From Desulfobacterales bacterium (GTDB taxonomy: Bacteria > Desulfobacterota > DSM-4660 > Desulfatiglandales > Desulfatiglandaceae): a DNA stretch of 8,232 bases. The position numbers and the translations under genes are program-made. The notes under the pieces were generated by a model, which worked only from the letters and a program-made list of their open reading frames with translations, was not told the DNA's origin and searched no databases. Location of the stretch: the NCBI GenBank assembly GCA_022013615.1, contig JAKLQB010000938.1:1-8232 (forward strand), written 5' to 3'. Positions within the stretch are counted from its first letter, which is position 1, and every line of letters starts with the position of its first letter. This document shows positions 1 to 5,052 of this stretch, piece after piece.

Positions 1-156
1 CACATATCGACCCTGGGGATCCAGTTCCATGTGTTTGTAAAAGAGCCTGATAAATTCCCTGTGGATCATCTCCGCCCCCTTATGGTACCAGCGCCCTTCT
101 TTGTCTATAAAAATCAGGCAGGGTGGTAATTCGTTCATTTCTGTCTTACCCATCAT
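1..156 (-). CDS. DUF1285-like protein, N-terminal fragment (runs off the left edge)
   Basis: An uninterrupted minus-strand reading frame enters from the window edge and gives 52 residues from an ATG at 156-154; a second in-frame ATG follows at 153-151. The visible part contains E-G-R-W-Y-H-K-G (about residues 20-27), then R-E-F-I-R-L-F and a D-P-Q-G-R-Y-V end. This matches my recollection of the N-terminal pattern of DUF1285 proteins (G-x-W-Y-x-x-G followed by an R/L-F helix and a D-x-x-G-R-Y turn). The function of that family is not established. The start overlaps the stop of the upstream 115-residue gene (ATGATG across TGA), so the two are very probably translated together. The C-terminal part lies outside the window. 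Reading frame and overlap are seen directly; the family name is from memory of the motif. Confidence 0.72.
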   Translation of the reverse strand, partial: MMGKTEMNELPPCLIFIDKEGRWYHKGAEMIHREFIRLFYKHMELDPQGRYV

Positions 157-500
157 CTTTTTTTTGTTCCAGAAGATCTTTTCCGTCCCCGGTTAGTTTT
201 TCGGGCCGGGGGCTCAATACCCCTATCCTTGAGCCACCCAAGGGCCTCTTTGTGCAGATCTTTCAAAGCAGATCGAACCAGTATGGCCTTGCACATCTCT
301 ATCTGGGCCAGCTCGTCATTGAGCCCAATGCAGTGAGATAGCCTTCCAGCCTGACCCGGGTGAGAAGCTATATGGGCCTTGAAGGTTGTCACATCTCTTG
401 TTCGGAGCACACGGTTCAATTTTCGATGAAAATCGGCATAACTCTGCTCTATCTCACGTTCATACATCACGGGAACCTTTCCCAACTCTGAGGCCGACAT
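153..500 (-). CDS. Small uncharacterised protein, 115 residues
   Basis: I do not recognise a named family. The protein is mostly predicted helical and hydrophilic. It has an N-terminal stretch rich in E, R and Y, a central segment with H-P-G-Q-A-G-R-L-S-H-C (about residues 47-57), then acidic/amphipathic L-N-D-E-L-A-Q-I-E and I-L-V-R-S-A-L-K-D-L-H. It ends in a strongly basic tail (R and K from about residue 100) that could contact nucleic acid or anionic surfaces. No signal peptide or membrane segment is visible, so it is probably cytoplasmic. The ATG at 500-498 has a GGAG four bases upstream (508-505) and a further GGAGGGG at 519-513. Its stop overlaps the start of the DUF1285-like gene, which supports a real two-gene unit. 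I consider it a genuine gene of unknown function; the overlapping plus-strand frame at 123-341 has no support. Confidence 0.68.
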   Translation of the reverse strand: MSASELGKVPVMYEREIEQSYADFHRKLNRVLRTRDVTTFKAHIASHPGQAGRLSHCIGLNDELAQIEMCKAILVRSALKDLHKEALGWLKDRGIEPPARKTNRGRKRSSGTKKR

Positions 501-629
501 TTTGCTCCATAGCCCCTCCAGACCTAATGGCTCTGTTTAATGTGTAGCATGATATTTACTTGTTAGGAAAGAGGATAAATTGCATATGGAATGTCTGAAC
601 CCTTGAATTCTTTTTTTGGATTCTGGAAA

Positions 630-647
630 ACCTAACGACCGATTAGT
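630..647 (+). promoter_or_regulatory. Putative TetR operator, distal copy
   Basis: This 18-base stretch reads ACCTAACGACCGATTAGT. It matches the reverse complement of 795-812 at 15 of 18 positions, including an unbroken AACGACCG core. It also has its own partial dyad, CTAA at 632-635 against TTAG at 643-646. Size and partial symmetry fit TetR-family operators. It lies roughly 130 bases upstream of the minus-strand small-protein gene, so it might affect that direction or act with the proximal copy. The repeat is seen directly; the operator role is inference. Confidence 0.45.
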
Positions 648-757
648 AAAAATGCATATATATACTTTTTGCATCATTCAATAAATTGGACTTATAAGGA
701 GCACAATCAGTAGAATCGTGTAAAATATGCTGATATATTCGATAGATAACAGCCATA

Positions 758-790
758 TATTTTTTTCTTCATAAGCGCTATTTTTTTCTT
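758..790. repeat. Pair of 12-bp direct repeats with T-tracts, 21-bp phase
   Basis: TATTTTTTTCTT occurs exactly at 758-769 and again at 779-790. The start-to-start distance of 21 bases is two helical turns, so the A/T tracts face the same side of the helix and should bend the DNA. The second copy runs into the TTGACA hexamer, placing the tracts at the upstream-element position of the probable regulator promoter. The repeat is seen directly; the bending role is inferred from what is known of phased A-tracts. Confidence 0.6.
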
Positions 791-821
791 GACAACTTAA
801 CGGTCGTTTGGTAAGTATATA
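789..821 (+). promoter_or_regulatory. Candidate promoter of the TetR gene
   Basis: A consensus -35 hexamer TTGACA lies at 789-794. No strong -10 sits at the ideal distance: TAAGTA at 812-817 (17-bp spacer) is poor, and TATATA at 816-821 is better but 21 bp away. Such a suboptimal core is common in repressor- or activator-controlled promoters. The operator-like palindrome 795-816 fills the spacer, which would give autoregulation by blocking RNA polymerase. Transcription from here would begin near 825-830, which argues against translation starting at the upstream TTG at 808. Confidence 0.45.
795..816. promoter_or_regulatory. Putative TetR operator, proximal copy
   Basis: This 22-base imperfect palindrome has perfect 5-bp outer arms ACTTA (795-799) and TAAGT (812-816), with additional symmetric C/G and central CG positions; 14 of 22 positions obey dyad symmetry. 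On the minus strand it contains AACGACCG, shared with the copy at 630-647. It overlaps the spacer of the probable promoter directly upstream of the TetR gene, the usual place for an autoregulatory TetR operator. Symmetry and sharing are seen directly; binding by this regulator is inference. Confidence 0.55.
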
Positions 822-900
822 CCCTACTCCTTATGAACTCTGGAAAATAAGTGAGCTTGTGGGGTCTCATTCTGAGATAGAGGAGACAATCTGTTTTCAT

Positions 901-1500
901 ATGACATCAATCAAAGAAAAGAAGGTGAGTAATCGTCGACAGGAAATTATCAACGCAGCCATAGATCTTTTTTACGAGTACGGTTACCAAAAGGCATCAC
1001 TCCGTGATCTTTCCCGTAAAGTCGGGTTAACCCAAGCCGCCATATATTATCATTTCCGAAATAAGGAGGAGATTCTTTACACCATCATCGAAAAATCTTC
1101 GAATGAGCTGTATTTCACACTAAAATCATGTTTATCAGGGAAAAAAGACGCTGTTATAGAGCTGAGAGATGCAATCATTCAACATATCCTTTCGATAAAA
1201 CACGGTAGGAAGGGAGCCAAAATTATCATAGAAGACAAAAGGTTTTTAAGTGGTGAACTGAACAAATTGGTCAAAGAGAAAGAAAGGGCCGTATTTTATC
1301 TTTATAAAAATACCCTTGTGGAGCTCCAAAGAATGAAAAGGATAAAAGATGGTGATTTGACTGTGGCAACTTTTGGAATCCTTGGGACGATAAACTGGCT
1401 CTATCATTGGTACAGGCCTGAAAAGAACCTATCGCTCGAACAGTTGGCTGAACACATTGTAAGTAATCTGTTTCACGGTCTTTTGAGAGATGGAAAGTAG
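901..1500 (+). CDS. TetR/AcrR-family transcriptional regulator
   Basis: With the ATG at 901 the product has 199 residues, typical for TetR proteins. Residues about 12-59 form the TetR DNA-binding domain: helix I-I-N-A-A-I-D-L-F, the G-Y-x-K-A-S turn, then the helix-turn-helix L-S-R-K-V-G-L-T-Q-A-A-I-Y-Y-H-F with K-E-E-I-L after it. The rest is the variable helical ligand-binding and dimerisation domain, with W-L-Y-H-W-Y-R-P near residue 165-172, seen in many regulators of acyl-CoA or aromatic catabolism genes. An upstream in-frame TTG at 808 would add 31 residues, but it lies inside the putative operator and upstream of the expected transcript start; GTG at 859 is another option. The SD-like GGAG at 882-885 is 15 bases from ATG 901, rather long, so the exact start is uncertain. 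The gene is more A/T-rich than its neighbours. It stops 55 bases before the binding-protein gene, so co-transcription is likely. The ligand is unknown. Confidence 0.9.
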   Translation: MTSIKEKKVSNRRQEIINAAIDLFYEYGYQKASLRDLSRKVGLTQAAIYYHFRNKEEILYTIIEKSSNELYFTLKSCLSGKKDAVIELRDAIIQHILSIKHGRKGAKIIIEDKRFLSGELNKLVKEKERAVFYLYKNTLVELQRMKRIKDGDLTVATFGILGTINWLYHWYRPEKNLSLEQLAEHIVSNLFHGLLRDGK

Positions 1501-1543
1501 AAGTAAGGAGGAAGATTCTAAACAAAACCTTAAAAGGGCAAAA

Positions 1544-1549
1544 AGGAGG
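1544..1549 (+). promoter_or_regulatory. Ribosome binding site deciding the binding-protein start
   Basis: A full AGGAGG lies six bases before ATG 1556, and the residues that follow form a signal peptide. The frame is open back to an ATG at 1490 inside the TetR gene, but that extension would put about 22 highly charged residues in front of the signal peptide. A second AGGAGG at 1506-1511 has no ATG, GTG or TTG start at a suitable distance. Confidence 0.85.
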
Positions 1550-1555
1550 AAAAAC

Positions 1556-2698
1556 ATGAAAAAACAATCAATTCTTATGGTGGTAATGTTCGTGACCATT
1601 TTGGTCTGGACACTTAGTGCAGTGGCCGCTCCGCCGATCAAGATTGGTTCGCCCCTTTTACTGAGCGGGAGGGGTGCGTTTGTTGGGGGAGCTGAAAAAA
1701 ACACCCTGGAAATGATGGCCGCGGAATTAAATGCGGCCGGAGGAGTAAACGGCAGGTCTATAGAGTTTATTTATTATGATACTGAGGGCAAGCCTGATGC
1801 TGCCGTTCGCCTGGTAAAACGGTTAATCCAAAAGGATAAGGTTATTGCCATTGTTGGTATCTCTACCAGCTGGACGGCTCTACCTGTTATTCCCATCATC
1901 GAAAAACACGGGATTCCAACTATTATGCTCGCTTCGACTATCCAAATCGTAGAACCTGTCAGAAAGTGGGTCTTCAAAACCCCCGCAGACGATAAGGCCG
2001 TTGTATCCAGGCTGCTTAGTTACATCCAATCCCAAGGCACCAAACGGATAGCAATTATGTCCAGCCAGGATGGTTTTGGTGACGGGGGACGGAGGCAACT
2101 TCTGGCCCAGGCGAAGGATTACGGTATCGAGATTGTTTTCGACGATAGATACACAATGGAGGATACCGATGTGACACCGATCATTAATAAGATCAAGAAA
2201 ACCGATGCCCAAGCGGTGGTGAACTGGTCATCCAAAAGGGCACCTGTCATCATGACCATGAACTATCGGCAGGTAGGTTTGGACTTACCGCTCTATCAGA
2301 GTCACGCGGCCGTTTCTCAGGACTACCTAAAAGCAACTGGGAAAAACTCGGAAGGTGTCAAGGCCGCGTGTTTTAAGTTTTATGGGGTTGAGGCTTTGCC
2401 AGATATCGATCCTCAGAAAAAAGTTACCATAGAGTACCAAGCCGCTTACAAAGAGAAATATGGAGAAGAGGCTAATCAGTTTGGGGGAGGCGCATTTGAT
2501 GGTTTCAATATGTTAGTGGCTGCTTTGAAAAAAGCCGGGACTGATAAGAACAAACTCCGAGACGCTATAGAACAAACCAAGGGTTATGTTGGAGCCACTG
2601 GGATATATAACTATACACCTAGTGATCACGGTGGCCTAACAAAGGAATCCATGGCCATATATCAAGCTATCGGAGGCTGCTGGAAAATAATTGAATAA
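1556..2698 (+). CDS. Periplasmic solute-binding protein of a HAAT (branched-chain amino acid type) ABC importer
   Basis: The product has 380 residues. It captures the solute in the periplasm and delivers it to the LivH/LivM permease pair. Residues 1-25 are a Sec signal peptide: K-K at positions 2-3, a hydrophobic core, and an A-V-A-A cleavage region before P-P-I-K-I-G. The mature part shows the type-I periplasmic binding fold of the LivJ/LivK (Peripla_BP_6) family: G-S-P-L-L-L-S-G-R-G near the start, A-A-E-L-N-A-A-G-G-V-N-G-R, Y-D-T-E-G-K-P-D-A-A-V, A-I-V-G-I-S-T-S at the end of a central strand, and I-V-E-P-V-R-K-W-V-F-K-T-P. No lipobox cysteine follows the signal peptide, so it is soluble rather than a lipoprotein. 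Family members bind branched-chain amino acids, amides, urea or aromatic acids; the ligand cannot be told here. It is separated from the permease genes by a strong hairpin, fitting the usual excess of binding protein. Confidence 0.93.
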   Translation: MKKQSILMVVMFVTILVWTLSAVAAPPIKIGSPLLLSGRGAFVGGAEKNTLEMMAAELNAAGGVNGRSIEFIYYDTEGKPDAAVRLVKRLIQKDKVIAIVGISTSWTALPVIPIIEKHGIPTIMLASTIQIVEPVRKWVFKTPADDKAVVSRLLSYIQSQGTKRIAIMSSQDGFGDGGRRQLLAQAKDYGIEIVFDDRYTMEDTDVTPIINKIKKTDAQAVVNWSSKRAPVIMTMNYRQVGLDLPLYQSHAAVSQDYLKATGKNSEGVKAACFKFYGVEALPDIDPQKKVTIEYQAAYKEKYGEEANQFGGGAFDGFNMLVAALKKAGTDKNKLRDAIEQTKGYVGATGIYNYTPSDHGGLTKESMAIYQAIGGCWKIIE

Positions 2699-2706
2699 CT
2701 AAACAG

Positions 2707-2737
2707 GGAGACACCCTAACCCAATGAGGGTGTCTCC
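2707..2737 (+). repeat. Perfect 11-bp hairpin between binding protein and permease
   Basis: GGAGACACCCT (2707-2717) pairs perfectly with AGGGTGTCTCC (2727-2737) around a nine-base loop; 2706 and 2738 could add a G-U pair. The stem begins eight bases after the binding-protein stop. No U-run follows, so a simple intrinsic terminator is unlikely. The position resembles the 3' stabilising hairpins known after binding-protein genes in other ABC operons (for example malE), which leave the upstream mRNA more abundant. The hairpin is seen directly; its role is inferred. Confidence 0.8.
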
Positions 2738-2766
2738 TCCCATCTCTGGCATAGGAACGGCATTCC

Positions 2767-3669
2767 ATGATAACAGACATTCTCCAGGCAATCTTCGCTG
2801 CCCTGCCAGTAGGGTGCATGTACGCACTGGTGGCCCTTGGAGTTGCATTGATATTCAATGCGACCAACATCATCAATTTTGCTCAGGGAGAATTCGTGAT
2901 GCTGGGCGGTATGACAATGGTCACCCTATATGGCGAAACGCATTGGCCTCTCTATCTTGCCATTCCGGCGACTATCGCCATCACCACTTTTGTAGGCATG
3001 GCCCTGATGAAAGTGTCGTATCGCCCTGGCAAGAGCACATCCCTCATCATAGTCTTGATCATCACTATCGGGGCATCCTTGTTTATCTCCGGTTCAGCCC
3101 TGCATGTCTGGGATGGCGATATTCACCGATTTCCCCCTTTTTCAGGAGATGCACCACTTAGGCTATTGGGGGCAACTATTGTGCCCCAATCATTGTGGGT
3201 TATCGGCCTGACATTTCTGGTGGTAACTTTTCTTGTTATCTATTTCCAGTTTAACATTTACGGCAAGGCCATGAAGGCTTGCTCTCTGGATCGGACTGGA
3301 GCAGGTTTGATAGGAATCCGTGTCAAGAGCATGGTCCTTCTCTCTTTTGCTATGAGCGCTGCCCTGGGTGCCGTGGGAGGCATTATCATAACGCCGCTCA
3401 CCATGATCGATTATTCCGGTGGAATGCTCCTTGCGATCAAAGGGTTTTCAGCGGCTATGCTGGGTGGCATGGGCAGCTTTGTCGGGGCGGTGATCGGAGG
3501 GTTTATTTTTTCATTTCTTGAGTCCTTTGCGGCTACCTATGTTTCTAGCGCTTTAAAGGAACTGGTGACCTTCATCGTAATAATCAATGTCCTTCTCTTT
3601 ATGCCTCGAGGTATCATGGGTCCCAAAGCCAAAGAGGGCCTGGAAGAAGAGAGGGTATTGGAGGACTAA
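2767..3669 (+). CDS. livH: HAAT-family ABC transporter permease LivH
   Basis: The 300-residue inner-membrane protein has multiple hydrophobic segments over most of its length, usual for LivH. The family signature is at residues 35-48 (I-I-N-F-A-Q-G-E-F-V-M-L-G-G), preceded by the G-C-M-Y-A-L-V-A-L-G first-helix motif. Later come G-I-R-V-K (in the cytoplasmic coupling region contacting the ATPase), the A-A-L-G-A-V-G-G helix, and G-G-M-G-S-F-V-G-A-V-I-G-G near the C-terminus. It forms one half of the translocation path; LivM forms the other. ATG 2767 has AGGAA nine bases upstream and follows the intergenic hairpin. The stop codon shares one base with the next start (TAATG), so the enzyme gene is translationally coupled to it. 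Substrate specificity is not visible here. Confidence 0.94.
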   Translation: MITDILQAIFAALPVGCMYALVALGVALIFNATNIINFAQGEFVMLGGMTMVTLYGETHWPLYLAIPATIAITTFVGMALMKVSYRPGKSTSLIIVLIITIGASLFISGSALHVWDGDIHRFPPFSGDAPLRLLGATIVPQSLWVIGLTFLVVTFLVIYFQFNIYGKAMKACSLDRTGAGLIGIRVKSMVLLSFAMSAALGAVGGIIITPLTMIDYSGGMLLAIKGFSAAMLGGMGSFVGAVIGGFIFSFLESFAATYVSSALKELVTFIVIINVLLFMPRGIMGPKAKEGLEEERVLED

Positions 3670-5042
3670 TGGACAGTATATCCCGAAGGATTGGCGAATA
3701 TGTGGCCAGGGCACGTTTTGAGGATCTGAGCCCTGCAGCGGTGGCCTCGGCTAAAAGAAGCACATTGGATACCATGGGTGCGATGGTGGCCGGATCAACA
3801 GCACCGGGCGTGGACACTGTGGTAGATCTGGCCAAGGGCTGGGGCGGAATCGAAGAAGCCCATCTGGTTGGTTTTGGCCATAGACTGCCCGCACCCCTTG
3901 CCGTTTGGTGTAACGGTACCATGGCAAGAGCCCTGGAGATTGATGATTGCGTTGATTTTCTCCCTGTTCACCCTTCGGCTTCGTCCGTTGCAACTCTGTT
4001 GTCTTTGGCCGAGCTGAAGCAAGGATTATCAGGGCGAGATTTTTTAACGGCCCTGGCCGTAGGACAAGATCTGATCATCCGTATGGGTCTGGCAGTTCGG
4101 CAAAATGCAATGCAAAGCGGGCGTAATAACCTTTTTAAAATCTTTGGACCTACGGCAGCCCTGGCCCGTGCCATGGGATTGGGTCCGTCAGAAGCTCAAA
4201 ATGCCCTGGGCCTGGCCTTCTCATTTGCGGTGGGTGACGGACAGTGTGCTATCGATGGTGCTTTATCTTTACGGCTGCAACAGGGCATTGTGGCCCAGGG
4301 TGCTTTGTTGTCCGTACTTTTGAGTTCTCGTGGGTTTACAGGGGCAAGGGACTTCTTGCTGGGAAACTATGGTTATCTAAGGGCATTTGAACCAGATCCC
4401 CGATTGGAATATCTGACCCAGGACCTTGGCAAAGAATTTTACGGTGAGCGGATTACCATAAAGCCATTCTCTTCATGTCGTGCGACCCACGCTTCCATAA
4501 ACCTGGCCCTCAGACTTCGAAACGAAACCAACATGGACACAAAATTAATCCGTCGTATAACAGTTCGGACCTGCCCTGAGGTATCTCAATTGGTGGGTGA
4601 ACCACGGGATGTGAAGATAGCCCCTGGCTCGGTTCCCACGGCCCAATTCTCCATCCAGTTTACTGTAGCCGCAGCCCTTATTCGGGGCGATTTCTTTTTA
4701 AAGGAACTGGAGCCGGAGTCCATTAAAGACGATGAAATCCTTGATCTCGCCAGTCGAATCTATGTTGAATCAGATCCTTCCCTAAGGACCGATTTCGTTT
4801 TGGGCCGGACAGTAATGGAAATCGATCTGGAAGATCAACCCTCTTTGAAGCAGGAAATTGAATTGCCTCTGGGGAACCCCTCTAAGCCAATGAAATACGA
4901 AGCGTGCGCTGAAAAGTTTCTCAAAAGTGCCTCTTATTCGGTGAATCCTTTGCAGACAGAGCGCCTGGAAGAGTTAATTGAAAAGGTGTCTCGAATAGAA
5001 GATTTGCAGGATGTATCCGTCCTGATGCCTTATTTGTATTGA
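3669..5042 (+). CDS. MmgE/PrpD-family protein (dehydratase/decarboxylase/epimerase-like)
   Basis: The 457-residue product belongs to the family that includes 2-methylcitrate dehydratase PrpD and cis-aconitate decarboxylase. Visible motifs: A-K-R-S-T-L-D-T-M-G at 28-37; N-G-T-M-A-R-A-L-E-I-D-D-C at 82-94; V-H-P-S-A-S-S-V at 100-107; G-F-T-G-A-R-D-F-L-L-G mid-protein; K-P-F-S-S-C-R-A-T-H at 265-274; and A-Q-F-S at 325-328 in the lid-like second domain. The acidic pair, H101, K265 and H274 fall where the family's catalytic residues lie. The well-studied members, as I recall them, have D-T-W after the acidic site; here it is D-D-C, and no prpB or prpC is nearby, so neither methylcitrate dehydratase nor itaconate formation should be assumed. 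There is no signal peptide, so it is cytoplasmic. It starts by a one-base overlap with livH and ends ten bases before livM, thus inside the importer operon. It probably acts on the imported solute or a product. The exact reaction is unknown. Confidence 0.9.
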   Translation: MDSISRRIGEYVARARFEDLSPAAVASAKRSTLDTMGAMVAGSTAPGVDTVVDLAKGWGGIEEAHLVGFGHRLPAPLAVWCNGTMARALEIDDCVDFLPVHPSASSVATLLSLAELKQGLSGRDFLTALAVGQDLIIRMGLAVRQNAMQSGRNNLFKIFGPTAALARAMGLGPSEAQNALGLAFSFAVGDGQCAIDGALSLRLQQGIVAQGALLSVLLSSRGFTGARDFLLGNYGYLRAFEPDPRLEYLTQDLGKEFYGERITIKPFSSCRATHASINLALRLRNETNMDTKLIRRITVRTCPEVSQLVGEPRDVKIAPGSVPTAQFSIQFTVAAALIRGDFFLKELEPESIKDDEILDLASRIYVESDPSLRTDFVLGRTVMEIDLEDQPSLKQEIELPLGNPSKPMKYEACAEKFLKSASYSVNPLQTERLEELIEKVSRIEDLQDVSVLMPYLY

Positions 5043-5052
5043 TGGGTAAATC

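Larger units (their letters stand above)
501..900. other. Divergent A/T-rich intergenic region
   Basis: About 400 bases lie between the minus-strand small-protein gene and the preferred start of the plus-strand TetR gene. I see no convincing protein gene here; the longest plus-strand piece before the regulator is a 15-codon frame starting at 728 without a good ribosome binding site. The region contains two related operator-like sequences (630-647 and 795-816), T-tracts at 611-617, 760-766 and 781-787, a TTGACA at 789-794, and weaker promoter-like hexamers such as TTGCAT (669-674) with TATAAG (693-698). It is the natural control region for both transcription directions. Confidence 0.7.

Noticed and set aside
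123..341. 72-residue plus-strand frame over the minus-strand small-protein gene
   Set aside because: It has a serine/phenylalanine-rich, low-quality composition and no ribosome binding site, and it lies opposite a better supported gene with a coupled partner.
728..775. 15-codon frame starting at ATG 728 in the divergent intergenic region
   Set aside because: There is no ribosome binding site at a fitting distance, the composition is A/T-driven, and it ends before the regulator promoter.
771..790. AGCGCT followed by a T-run as an intrinsic terminator
   Set aside because: AGCGCT is a short palindrome without loop or stable stem, and no plus-strand gene ends just before it.
1515..1559. Possible 14-codon leader peptide starting with ATT after AGGAGG and ending on a TGA that overlaps the binding-protein ATG
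   Set aside because: The spacing is suggestive, but ATT is a very rare start and the peptide shows no regulatory codon runs; the AGGAGG could simply be chance in a purine-rich stretch.
2724..3161. 145-residue plus-strand frame overlapping livH
   Set aside because: It is an out-of-frame shadow rich in H, R, C and S, starts in the loop of the hairpin, and overlaps a clear permease gene.
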